The translations under genes and the position numbers were made by a program. Positions 53,667-62,201 of a stretch of DNA of 64,000 nt are shown here, in pieces (within the stretch, counting starts at the first letter, position 1; each line of letters begins with the position of its first letter). Source of the stretch: Burkholderia sp. IMCC1007 (GTDB lineage: Bacteria > Pseudomonadota > Gammaproteobacteria > Burkholderiales > Burkholderiaceae). Under the pieces are notes generated by a model. That model searched no databases and was not told the DNA's origin. It worked only from the letters and a program-made list of their open reading frames with translations. Location of the stretch: assembly GCF_027257875.1 (NCBI RefSeq), contig NZ_JAPVQY010000002.1, positions 274,726 through 338,725 on the forward strand, given 5' to 3'.

Positions 53667-54224
53667 TCAGAGGAAGGTAGTCAGCATCTTTACGGTAAGC
53701 ACGTTCTCAGTGAGAGTGATCTCCCGCCGTCGAAGCTTCCAGCCATCGGAAGAACGACTCAACACGTCTTTACGGCGCGCGGCAAGCATCATGTTCTCGT
53801 ACTGATTTCGGTTCTGGCGCACCAGAATGCGACTCGACACCTCGATTTCCAGATCTTCCTCGACCTCGTTCACCGACGTAACGTAGATGTTCGACACCAG
53901 ATGCGCCATTCTGGAAACCGGCTCCTCTGCCCAGTGCACACCGGTACGGATTTGCTCGATACGCTTGGCAAGCGTCCACTTTCCTTCCTCAAACCAGCTG
54001 ATATCGACCCCTTCCTTCGTCGCCTCTCTTTCCGATAGCTCGCTGTGTCGCGCATTGCGCTGGATCGGCATGAAATAGACCAGGTTGGCATGCAACATCT
54101 CGAGCCATTCCTCGTATTGGCGGTTGTCAAGAAGATCTGCCTCACGATAAAGAAATCGCTCGGCCTGCCAGGTCAGTTCGCGCAATTGATTGTTGTCCAT
54201 CGCAAATTTCTCGACTGCGCTCAC
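53667..54224 (-). CDS. Rieske-type aromatic dioxygenase, small (beta) subunit
   Basis: Structural subunit of an alpha-beta ring-hydroxylating dioxygenase. It has the NTF2-like fold with ERFLYREADLLDNRQYEEWL, EMLHANLVYFMPIQRNARH and SNIYVTSVNEVEEDLEIEVS, then SSRILVRQNRNQYENMMLAA. GTG 54224 overlaps the alpha-subunit stop, with AAGGAGGG upstream. Length 185 aa, as in HcaF/BphE-like subunits. It is co-transcribed with the alpha subunit and reductase. Confidence 0.9.
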   Translation of the reverse strand: MSAVEKFAMDNNQLRELTWQAERFLYREADLLDNRQYEEWLEMLHANLVYFMPIQRNARHSELSEREATKEGVDISWFEEGKWTLAKRIEQIRTGVHWAEEPVSRMAHLVSNIYVTSVNEVEEDLEIEVSSRILVRQNRNQYENMMLAARRKDVLSRSSDGWKLRRREITLTENVLTVKMLTTFL

Positions 54225-55627
54225 GACTTGCCCTCCTTCAAGCTGCTGAATACGGGATCGTGATCACCCATCAGATGATCCCAAGGCTTCCCGTCCATGT
54301 AATCCGACCACCGCGTATAGAAGGTTCGCGGATTTTCCTCAGAGATTTGCGTCGATACATTGCCGGCGAGCGTCTCGTGTGAGCCCGCGCGTCCCAGCGA
54401 TTGCTGGTAGTTGTATGGGTAGCGCCGTGCAATAGCCCCGGCGCTTGCTTCCGTGGCCATCTGCCAGTTCTCGATGTCATCCTGTTCGGTCATGCCTGCA
54501 GGGCCCTGGTACCGCATATAGAAATGGCGGAGCAGGTCTCGGACTTCTGCAGGAGCGTCCTTGTCGATGAGATACCAGCGCCACATTTCCGTATGCATGG
54601 GTCCGTGCGGATGAAACACGGTAATCGACCGCGGCTGGCGACCGTTGAAGCTGGTGTTCGGGAAAATCGTGCACACGAACGGAAGCAGGCGGGAATTTTC
54701 GCCTTGACGCTGCTGACGCTCTTCGTAACAACGCCGGAAATACTGCTCGACTTCAGGATTGTCTTGGTAGGCTTCAGCGTAGGGAAGCATCTCCGGCTGA
54801 ATTGCACTATGAGCGCCATGCCCCGCCGGGAAGTTGACCCAGACATGCTGTGCACCAGAGAGCTCGTCATCGCGGCGGCCCTTTTTACCCGCTTGGGCAC
54901 TGGGCCCGATCCCAATGTCGTCTACGGAGCGGTGACTGGGGTTGTGGTACGTGTCGCCCAGAAAGTTCTCTGCGCCGATCTTCCAGTTCGCCGGAATGAT
55001 CCATTTTTGGACACCCACGAACACCTCCGTGTCGCCCGGCACGCCATTAAGGCCATCGATAGCAAGATCCAGGTGTTCCTTTGCGTCGCCGAGGTACTCC
55101 AGCAACTGTGGCGCCTCCTTGTCCCAAGTCGCCCAGATCGTTCCGTTGTAGTTCTCGAGTTGTGCCACTTCGATCAGCGACCATGCGTCCTTGTCGAGGT
55201 GCTCTTCGTAGAGCGAGCCGTACATGGGAACGCCGAAAAGCTTCCCTTCGGTGGTATAGCTCCACGCATGATACGGACACGTGAACTGCTTCGTGTTGCC
55301 CTCGTCGTACTGACACACTTTCATGCCGCGATGGCGACAGGTGTTCAAGAAGACATGAAGCTTGCCCTTCTGATCGCGGCAGAGAATGACCGACTCGTTT
55401 CCCATGCGCGAGGTGAAAAAATCCCCCGGATTCTTCACCTGACTTTCGTGGCCTACGAAGAGCCATGCCCTGGTGTAGATCCGTTCGAGCTCGGCCTTGA
55501 AGACCGCGTCATCGGAAAAGATCTCGCGGCTGATCAATCCTGCATCTCGATCCACGCATTCCGCAAACCGGCTGCGTCCAATCGAGTCGGCACTGATGCA
55601 CTGGACAAAAGGTGCGTCTTGTTTCAT
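54221..55627 (-). CDS. Rieske-type aromatic dioxygenase, large (alpha) subunit
   Basis: Catalytic subunit that adds O2 to an aromatic ring. Rieske [2Fe-2S] ligands: CRHRGMKVC and, 17 residues on, CPYHAW. The mononuclear iron site is NFLGDTYHNPSHRSV, giving the two His ligands after the bridging Asp; a distal Asp follows. Start ATG 55627 has GAGGA upstream; the open frame extends farther but into the reductase gene. Length 468 aa. The body resembles large biphenyl/phenanthrene-type alpha subunits more than BenA/AntA, so an anthranilate role is not secure. It lies 26 bp after the reductase gene. Confidence 0.9.
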   Translation of the reverse strand: MKQDAPFVQCISADSIGRSRFAECVDRDAGLISREIFSDDAVFKAELERIYTRAWLFVGHESQVKNPGDFFTSRMGNESVILCRDQKGKLHVFLNTCRHRGMKVCQYDEGNTKQFTCPYHAWSYTTEGKLFGVPMYGSLYEEHLDKDAWSLIEVAQLENYNGTIWATWDKEAPQLLEYLGDAKEHLDLAIDGLNGVPGDTEVFVGVQKWIIPANWKIGAENFLGDTYHNPSHRSVDDIGIGPSAQAGKKGRRDDELSGAQHVWVNFPAGHGAHSAIQPEMLPYAEAYQDNPEVEQYFRRCYEERQQRQGENSRLLPFVCTIFPNTSFNGRQPRSITVFHPHGPMHTEMWRWYLIDKDAPAEVRDLLRHFYMRYQGPAGMTEQDDIENWQMATEASAGAIARRYPYNYQQSLGRAGSHETLAGNVSTQISEENPRTFYTRWSDYMDGKPWDHLMGDHDPVFSSLKEGKS

Positions 55628-55653
55628 GAGTCTGGTTTCCTCGTGAGTCACTG

Positions 55654-56664
55654 CTAGCCTGTGAATTTCTCGGCAAAGAGTTGTCGGGCTGGAATCTGCT
55701 TGGTTTTCAGGATGCCTCTGACGGCGTCGACCATGGGCGGCGGACCGCACGCATAGATCGAGGACGTTCGGTCGATCGAGAGCCGATCCAAGAGTTGCGT
55801 CACGCGCCCCTTGCCGTAGAACGAACCGGGGTTTGCGTCATCGCACGACACATGGATCTGTAGGCTCGCAAGCCGATCCTTGAAGTGTTCAATTCGCTCC
55901 AGTTCGAACAGCTGGCTCTCATGCCGTGCGCCGATGAAAAGAATGACGGGCGCCAAGCGATGCTCAGGGCGCTCGTCCTGAGCGATCTGTTCCAACATTG
56001 ACAAAAACGGGGCAAGTCCCGTTCCACCAGCCACCATCACCTTCGGCCCGGCATCCCCACGCAGATAGAATGTGCCGCGCGGCGCGCCTAGATTGACGCT
56101 ATCTCCAGCCCGCGCTTCCGAAGTCAACCAGTTGGAAAACTGCCCGTTAGATCGCAATGCGATATAGAACTCCAGTCGCTTCGAGCCTGGGGCATTCGCC
56201 ATCGAAAACGATCGCTCAAAGGCTCCACCTTTGGGTGCGATGTTGACGTACTGACCTGGCAGGAACGAGACCACCTCCTCCGTCAGCAACGTCAAGCAAA
56301 TCGTGTCCTCGGCTACCGGTTTCATGCTTTCAACAATTGCCAGGCATCCGGGCGCGGAAGCGGCAAGCGCGTCATCACCGGAGTAAGGCAGCTCGATGAC
56401 GGCAGGCTGCGTCGTCTTCGCCCGGCAGACGAGCACAACGCCGCCGGCGCGTTCGGATTCGGAGAGGACATAGGGGCTGAACTCGTCCATATCGACTGAA
56501 CCGCGAGACACCTGCGCCTGACAAGTCCCACAGTTTCCTTGCTCACAGTCCACGAGCAAGGAAAGCCCGCAATCGCGAGCCCCAGCCAAAATGCTTGCCC
56601 CTTCTTCGAGCAAGAGCGTGTTGGTTTGCCCGTCGGAAAAGACAAGCTGGATTGGGATCGACAT
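55654..56664 (-). CDS. 2Fe-2S/FAD reductase of the dioxygenase (BenC-like)
   Basis: NADH-to-Rieske electron carrier. N-terminal plant-type ferredoxin domain with CEQGNCGTCQAQVSRGSVDM and a later Cys in GGVVLVCRA. FAD-binding FERSFSMANAP follows, then the NAD-binding VMVAGGTGLAPFLSMLEQI and IYACGPPPMVDAVRGI. Length 336 aa matches BenC/AntC/IacF-type reductases, so no separate ferredoxin is required. First gene of a leftward reductase-alpha-beta operon, with inverted-repeat copy D 104 bp upstream. Having the reductase first is the reverse of the benABC order. Confidence 0.9.
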   Translation of the reverse strand: MSIPIQLVFSDGQTNTLLLEEGASILAGARDCGLSLLVDCEQGNCGTCQAQVSRGSVDMDEFSPYVLSESERAGGVVLVCRAKTTQPAVIELPYSGDDALAASAPGCLAIVESMKPVAEDTICLTLLTEEVVSFLPGQYVNIAPKGGAFERSFSMANAPGSKRLEFYIALRSNGQFSNWLTSEARAGDSVNLGAPRGTFYLRGDAGPKVMVAGGTGLAPFLSMLEQIAQDERPEHRLAPVILFIGARHESQLFELERIEHFKDRLASLQIHVSCDDANPGSFYGKGRVTQLLDRLSIDRTSSIYACGPPPMVDAVRGILKTKQIPARQLFAEKFTG

Positions 56665-57022
56665 ATTGAGACCCGGAACTCATTGAGATGAAACTTTTGT
56701 CCGCCCTTCGGACCGATGTCTCAAAGCATAGCGATGTGCCGGGTCGCAGCCGAACCGATGCTGCAGATGTCCGCAGTTCGGACATGTCACACGTTCGCGA
56801 TAAGCCCGTATGAGTGGAGCGTTAGATTTCGGATGACGACCCGAGATAGATAGGGTCTGGCGCTTATATAGGTGCGCTTCGGTGTAGCGGATGCCCAGGC
56901 GCGCAGACTGGTAGCCCCGTCGCAGTAGTATTTGCGCTTGCCAAGCGACACACCTCGGCCAAATCTCTATCCAACTTCTGAGCCAAGAGTTCGGATTGTT
57001 CAGAGTCCACGAAAGGAATCCC
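56665..57022. other. Divergent promoter region with inverted-repeat copy D
   Basis: About 358 bp between the leftward dioxygenase operon and the rightward NmrA-like gene. No gene; it holds the 17-bp repeat at 56768-56784, so one site could serve both directions. Confidence 0.6.
56768..56784. promoter_or_regulatory. 17-bp inverted repeat, copy D
   Basis: TGTCCG-CAGTT-CGGACA, perfectly symmetric arms. 104 bp upstream of the reductase start and about 239 bp upstream of the NmrA-like start. Confidence 0.8.
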
Positions 57023-57979
57023 ATGACAGCTAATCGCGTACTGATATTCGGTGCGGCCGGACATCTCGGCCTACCAGTTGCACGTTGGATCAACTACCGC
57101 TCACCTCAAACCTTACTTCGCCTCGCCACGCGTAGCGACACCAGCAAGCGATCGCTTGCACAGCAATTCCCTAAGGCGGAGTTGATTTCGGCAAATTATT
57201 TAGATGCTTCGTCGATGGCCGAGGCTCTTGCTGACGTCACTGCAGTATTCGTTGTTACACCGGACTTTCTCGACGAGGAGCGCGCAATGACCAATTTGGT
57301 CAATGGCGCGCGGCAGTCGAAAAACCTGCGCACCATCGTCCGCATTGTCGGAAATCTACCTAACGTCACGCCGGCCAACCTCACCCCAGAGTTGCGCGAT
57401 TTTGGTGGGGGTACCGCCACGCAACACTTGCTAGCTCGCCAAATCCTCGATGCCAGCGGCCTCCCGGTCACATATCTCAACATGAGCGCGTATCTAATGG
57501 ATGATCTGTTGCGCTGGGGTGGCCCGATCAGGGAGCAAGCAGCGCTGCTCATGCCATACGAGCGTCGAGTAGCTTGGGCCGACCCGGCGGAGGTCGGTGA
57601 AGCGGCGGCCCGTATCATCCTCAGCGAGGATAGTCGCTATGCCGGCCAGTACTTCAATGTCGAGAGTGGTCAGGACATCTTCACGTTCAAGCAAGTCGCC
57701 GAAATTCTGAGCGATGTCCTGCACTATCCGATAGCCTATGACGACAGCATCACACGATGGCTGGAGACGGTAGGCCCGAGGTACAAACAGCTCTTCGGGC
57801 CCAAAGGCGCAGACTACTACTTGGAATTCTATCGCTTCGAACAATTACACGAGTTGGCCGTATGTACTTCGAGTTCCCTCGGCATGCTACTGAAACGCAC
57901 GCCCGCTACGCTGCGCTCATGGATTCGTGCCAACGCCGCCAGCCTTTCACCCGTTGCGGCTAGCTCGACAAAGTCTTGA
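57023..57979 (+). CDS. NmrA-like NAD(P)-binding protein
   Basis: Atypical short-chain dehydrogenase of the NmrA group, either a quinone/azo reductase or a redox sensor. RVLIFGAAGHLGLPVARWIN is the dinucleotide loop, VFVVTPDFLDEERAMTNLVN follows, and the Tyr-x3-Lys of catalytic SDRs is absent. Start ATG 57023 has AAAGGA six bases upstream. Length 318 aa. Divergent from the Rieske operon and sharing its regulatory gap. The role in the pathway is unknown. Confidence 0.8.
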   Translation: MTANRVLIFGAAGHLGLPVARWINYRSPQTLLRLATRSDTSKRSLAQQFPKAELISANYLDASSMAEALADVTAVFVVTPDFLDEERAMTNLVNGARQSKNLRTIVRIVGNLPNVTPANLTPELRDFGGGTATQHLLARQILDASGLPVTYLNMSAYLMDDLLRWGGPIREQAALLMPYERRVAWADPAEVGEAAARIILSEDSRYAGQYFNVESGQDIFTFKQVAEILSDVLHYPIAYDDSITRWLETVGPRYKQLFGPKGADYYLEFYRFEQLHELAVCTSSSLGMLLKRTPATLRSWIRANAASLSPVAASSTKS

Positions 57980-58149
57980 TCGCAGGAGTGCGAGCCACTA
58001 TTGCTCGCACTCTCCCGTGAATTCTTGACAGAAAATGAGGGGACTTTGATCGCTCGCGGTGGTTGGCAACGACCATCTCCGCGACCATCTGATTTTCACG
58101 CCCGTAATCACGAATTAGTTGTTGAAGCCCGATGGACGGACTTTCCTGA

Positions 58150-58480
58150 CGGAAGCGCCTGTTGAAGCTTTCGACCGTGGCGTTGTCAGTGGGCGTGTCC
58201 GGCGGGCTGAATTCCTGTTCAACTCCATGTTCGTAGGCTCAGCGATCCATTGCCTTCGAGATGAGCTCGCTGCATTTGTCGACCTTGATCATGGCGCGGT
58301 GTCCGCGCATGCCAGTAATACACGTCGGCGCTTGGACCACATGCTGCCCTTCAGAATTTGTCCGGCCTCGGTGGCTCAAACATTCCCATGTGTAGTTGTC
58401 AACGACGGTCAGAGTCCAAAGCGTCCCACATCGAACAGTGAATCTGCAACAAATCCATGTTCCAAATTTCGACCTGTTCC
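58150..58480 (-). mobile_element. IS3-family (IS407-like) transposase remnant
   Basis: Leftward fragments of an IS3 OrfB integrase core: [34 protein letters not shown], a TGA at 58239-58241 in place of Trp, then [20 protein letters not shown] and [13 protein letters not shown]. The D-D-E region survives in part, but a stop, frame changes and missing ends make it dead. Confidence 0.75.
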
Positions 58481-58526
58481 ACGTCGTCGTCAAGTACGGG
58501 CGCGAGGTCATCGACCGGGTGAAGCA

Positions 58527-58904
58527 ACGCTCGCGACGCTCTCTGCAAAATCCGACACAACCAAGGCGATTCAGTATTCGCTGAATCGCTGGCCGACGCT
58601 CATTTACTACTGCAGCGACGGGCGCCCGGAAATCGACAACCTGATCGCCGAGCGAGTGCTGCGCGGCGTCGCCCTCGGCAGACGGAATTACTTGTTCGCC
58701 GGCGCCGACTCCGGTGACGAACGTGCTGCCGCGATGTATAGCTTGATCGGCCCGGCGCGCTTGAACGGCCTCGATCCCGAGGCATATCTCGCCTATGTTC
58801 TCGAGCGCATCGCTGACCATCCGATCAACCGCATCGACGAGTTGTTGCCGTGGAACGTGGCGTCGGCGCTGCCGTCTACTGCCCACGTCGAACCCATCCG
58901 ATAG
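58527..58904 (+). mobile_element. IS66-family TnpC C-terminal remnant
   Basis: Rightward open segment matching the end of IS66 transposase: [60 protein letters not shown] and [16 protein letters not shown]. Only the last 125 residues remain; the 5' side abuts the IS3 remnant in the opposite orientation. No intact IS66 end was identified. Confidence 0.8.
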
Positions 58905-59116
58905 CATCGCGCTCCCGTCGTCAACGACCTACGCTACGGTGCTGGGCGAGTGCTTACGCAATGTCCGCCATGCGAACATATTTGTCGAATTTGGACGATT
59001 CGCTTCCATTCGGTGATGGTCACAGGCTACATTTCACCATGACGGATTCAATCCAACTGGCGGACGCGATGTTTGAGTGGTGGATATCGCCGATGACGGA
59101 TAAGTAAGAGGAAAAG
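58905..59116. promoter_or_regulatory. Promoter region of the IclR gene
   Basis: About 210 bp between the IS66 remnant and the IclR start. It contains inverted-repeat copy E at 58962-58978. Confidence 0.6.
58962..58978. promoter_or_regulatory. 17-bp inverted repeat, copy E
   Basis: TGTCCG-CCATG-CGAACA. 138 bp upstream of the IclR-family start, consistent with autoregulation. Confidence 0.72.
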
Positions 59117-59890
59117 ATGACCAATACGGAAAAAGGCAACGAAAGCGTTCGAGCCGTGGGACGAGCGCTGGAAGTCCTCTTGGCGTTCAGTCCTGCCGAT
59201 TTCGAGCTCTCGCCGACCGAATTGTTGAAGCGCGTTAGCTTGAGCCGTCCCACGCTCTACAGGCTGCTATACACGCTGGAGGCGCGCGGGTTCCTGGTAT
59301 CGTGCGGAGACCCGCAGAGGTTTCGACTAGGGCCGTCTGTCGCTCGGCTTGCTCACGTGTGGGCATCCAGCAATGACCCGGCAGCTGCGGCGATGCCGAT
59401 GATACGGAGGGTGTGGGAAGTAACCGACGAAACAGTGGGGCTTTATGTCCGGCAAGGAGGGTATCGGATATGTATCGCCGAGATTCCGAGTGGTCAGCCA
59501 CTCAGTTTTCGTAGGGGCGTAGGTTTCCAGGATAGGATCGCACTCGGCGCGAGCGGAAAAGTAATTTTGGCTCATTCGTCCTTGGAACCCCGCCAATTGA
59601 GACAAATGACCCTGAACACGGATTTAGACCTAGTAGCCTTTGTTAAGGAACTCAAAAAAGCCAGGACACTTGGCTACGCGATCAGTCAAGACGAGCAAAT
59701 CCAAGGAGCCACGAGCATCGCCGCACCCTTCTTTGACGGGTCCGGCGGTGTTGCCGGCTCCCTCGCTTTGTACGGGCCAAGCGTTCGGTTTGATGCGAAA
59801 AAGCTGGAGCACTTTTCGACCCTGCTTATGACCGAGGCCGCACACCTTTCACGGACGATCGGATTCCAATCGCTCGTTGAGCAAGTTTGA
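59117..59890 (+). CDS. IclR-family transcriptional regulator (candidate regulon regulator)
   Basis: N-terminal winged helix: VRAVGRALEVLLAFSPADFE, LSPTELLKRVSLSRPTLYRL and LYTLEARGFLVSCGDPQRFR. The C-terminal effector domain has RGVGFQDRIALGASGKVIL, then ARTLGYAISQDEQIQGATSI and AAPFFDGSGGVAGSLALYGP, standard for IclR. Start ATG 59117 has AGAGGAAAAG upstream. Length 257 aa. Copy E lies in its promoter and four more copies precede the catabolic operons, so it is the best candidate for the regulator of that set. Confidence 0.92.
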   Translation: MTNTEKGNESVRAVGRALEVLLAFSPADFELSPTELLKRVSLSRPTLYRLLYTLEARGFLVSCGDPQRFRLGPSVARLAHVWASSNDPAAAAMPMIRRVWEVTDETVGLYVRQGGYRICIAEIPSGQPLSFRRGVGFQDRIALGASGKVILAHSSLEPRQLRQMTLNTDLDLVAFVKELKKARTLGYAISQDEQIQGATSIAAPFFDGSGGVAGSLALYGPSVRFDAKKLEHFSTLLMTEAAHLSRTIGFQSLVEQV

Positions 59891-60180
59891 CATCAAGGGC
59901 GGTGACTACAGGCTGCCCTCTTGAAGGCGCTCTAACGCTTTCACCGAATTCAATTCAAGGGTGAGTCGCAACAGCCGACTAAAGACCGGCGCCAGTATCC
60001 TCAGATGTATTGCATCTAGATGTCACAGGCGTGCCTTCGCCTTCGAAACTTGTATTCGATCATGCGCCGGAAGGACGTCCGGAATTCCACCTCCGCGCAT
60101 GCAAAGAAGCGCGACTGAGTCGTGTAATGGGCTTGAACAACTAACCAGTACAACCAGCAAAGCTCAACTCACTGAATTTC
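59891..60180. other. Gap between convergent IclR genes
   Basis: 290 bp with no supportable gene and no strong hairpin. Confidence 0.35.
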
Positions 60181-60966
60181 TCAATGGAGTTCGGGGGCCA
60201 ATTGCCGATCAGTCGAGCGTACCATCCGCTCGACTTTCTCTACAACGGCCTGCGCCCCCGCAAGGTAATTCGAAATCGCCTTGTTTACCGTGAGAACTGA
60301 ACTCATCATCACGATAGTCCAGTAGACTGCGGCGTCGTTTCCGTTGCGGATAGGAACCGATATCGAGCACGTCCGTGGAACGATGCCACCCTCCCGAAAT
60401 CCGCAGCCAAGAAGGGCCGCATCACGAATGAGGCTGTTCATTTGATTGAGATCCCACTGCTGAGCAGTCGCGTCGCGCGCCGCCGCGCCGGGAACCACCA
60501 ACCATCGCTGCCGCTCCTCCGTAGGCAAAGACGAAAGATACGCTCGTCCCGGGGCACTCCCTGCGAGTGAATGGCGCTTCCCGATCCTCGGATAGGTCAG
60601 TGCGCGAGGCGAGCGAAAGATGGCCCGCGTGACCATCTCCCCTTCTTCGCGTACGTGAAGGTAAGAAGGCCAGCAGATTTCTTCACTGAATTCCTTGACC
60701 AACGGCTTTGCTAGTTCGATCACATGTGCGCTCCGCCCATAGCCGCAAGACAGAGCAGTGACCTTTTCGGTCAGACTGTAGACGTCGGTGACCTCATCGC
60801 GAACGACATAACCGGCTTGCATCAGCGTCTCCAACACCCGGTAGACAGTCGGCCTTGGCAGCGACGCGGCGCGGCTCAGCTCTAGCGCCGTCAGGTAGTT
60901 GGTAGTATTCAGAGCCTTCAGGACGTCCAAACCACGCAGGAAGCTTCGAATGGTGGCATCACTCAT
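60181..60966 (-). CDS. IclR-family transcriptional regulator, MhpR-like
   Basis: N-terminal helix-turn-helix: SFLRGLDVLKALNTTNYLTA, LELSRAASLPRPTVYRVLET and LMQAGYVVRDEVTDVYSL. The effector domain ends with CGFREGGIVPRTCSISVPIR. The RGLDVLKALN opening resembles MhpR, activator of phenylpropionate degradation. Start ATG 60966 follows GGAG. Length 261 aa. Convergent with the IclR at 59117. No copy of the 17-bp repeat was found upstream of it. Confidence 0.9.
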   Translation of the reverse strand: MSDATIRSFLRGLDVLKALNTTNYLTALELSRAASLPRPTVYRVLETLMQAGYVVRDEVTDVYSLTEKVTALSCGYGRSAHVIELAKPLVKEFSEEICWPSYLHVREEGEMVTRAIFRSPRALTYPRIGKRHSLAGSAPGRAYLSSLPTEERQRWLVVPGAAARDATAQQWDLNQMNSLIRDAALLGCGFREGGIVPRTCSISVPIRNGNDAAVYWTIVMMSSVLTVNKAISNYLAGAQAVVEKVERMVRSTDRQLAPELH

Positions 60967-61667
60967 CACATATCTCCACGAATACACTTATGTGCTCCAC
61001 GATGACAGAAACATGCCTTCGGACGCCAAATCTTCCACAAGTCTGTCACGTCACAAGCTAGCATTTTCTGATTTTGATGTCCATCTGGCGGCCATCATGT
61101 TGGTATAAGCCCCAACCCAGCTCACGGCGCCGCTCTCCGAAAGTATCAATATCCGGTTGGTTACGATCCACACACCGGACAACCGGCGCACCTGTCATTG
61201 CAGCAACCTGCGGACCGGGCAAGCGCCCCCCACCCCAGCATTGAGCTGGACGCTCAGCATCCGCATCACACAATTCGTCTGGCGAAAGGCAAGAAGCGCT
61301 TTTTGTTTGGGGTTCGCCCAATCACGACGCAGGCAAGTTTACCGAAACATCGACGACCTCCTGGTGGACTTCTGAGGCAATGGCTCCGGCGTTCAGCGTT
61401 GATACGTCCGCCACAGTTCGGGTATAGCGTACTGGACGAGGAAAATTCCAATGATCGCAACGCAGTGCCCTCTGGGAGATCATTCAGCGCAACAGCGCTA
61501 TGTAGAAGCTTGGGACAGCCCCCATGCTTAACCTCAACGGCGGTCCGAATAAGCCCGGCGGACACGCTCCCAAACGGGCCCAGCGTTCTCATCGTTCGCA
61601 TATTTCTTGATTTGCCTGTTTGATGCCACGGGATTTCAATATAACCGGTCAAAATAACAGCGTTAGC
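60967..61667. other. Gene-poor, scrambled stretch
   Basis: About 700 bp between the IclR gene and the IS5 remnant. Several open frames exist in both strands, but none shows a recognisable domain. Probably debris of former insertions. Confidence 0.4.
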
Positions 61668-61913
61668 CGAGTGGTTCCAAACCGCATCCTCGATCGACAG
61701 GCCTACGAACCACTGGAACAGCAGGTTGTACGAGATCTGCTCGACCAGTTGCCGCTCGCTGCGGATGCTGTACAGCACCTGCAACAGCATCGCCCGCATC
61801 AGTTTCTCAGGCACGATGCTCGGTAGGCCTCCCTTCACGTCGACTTCGTACATCGCCGAGAACTTCGCGTTCATCTTCGACATTGCTTCGTTCAGCCACG
61901 CCCGGATCTGGCG
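61668..61913 (-). mobile_element. IS5-family transposase remnant (N-terminal part)
   Basis: Leftward reading gives MSKMNAKFSAMYEVDVKGGL, PSIVPEKLMRAMLLQVLYSI, RSERQLVEQISYNLLFQWFV and GLSIEDAVWNHS, the N-terminal DUF772-type region of IS5 transposases. Homology ends after WNHS and the catalytic core is missing. Confidence 0.78.
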
Positions 61914-62201
61914 CCGTACGTGTTGTCGATAGCGTCGCTGCAGTTCTACGACGAGCCGTTCGGGATAGCGCTCGCGGGCAGCGCATACGTCGCCGCTCGC
62001 TTCATGCTGGCAGCCGAATCGTTTCACGGCGTGCGGACAATCGACGAGCTCGCGTACGTAATGCGCGGCTCCGACTGACCTTACCCCACCGACGGCAAGC
62101 GACCGGTGGATAAAGCAAATCCGGTTCGGCACTAGATAGATACTGGCCGATAAGCTGCCAGTCGGCCGGATATGAATGCCTGGTTTGATTGAGGCCGCGG
62201 A
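61914..62201. other. Gap between the IS5 remnant and the integrase
   Basis: About 290 bp. The plus strand has a short open piece, QFYDEPFGIALAGSAYVAAR to MRGSD then TGA near 62080, that could be the end of a lost gene, but I do not recognise it. A weak hairpin (ACTGGC/GCCAGT at 62142-62162) lies past the integrase stop. Confidence 0.35.

Noticed and set aside
61058..61320. Possible 87-aa leftward gene after the second IclR
   Set aside because: No recognisable domain; the surrounding region is disrupted by IS debris.
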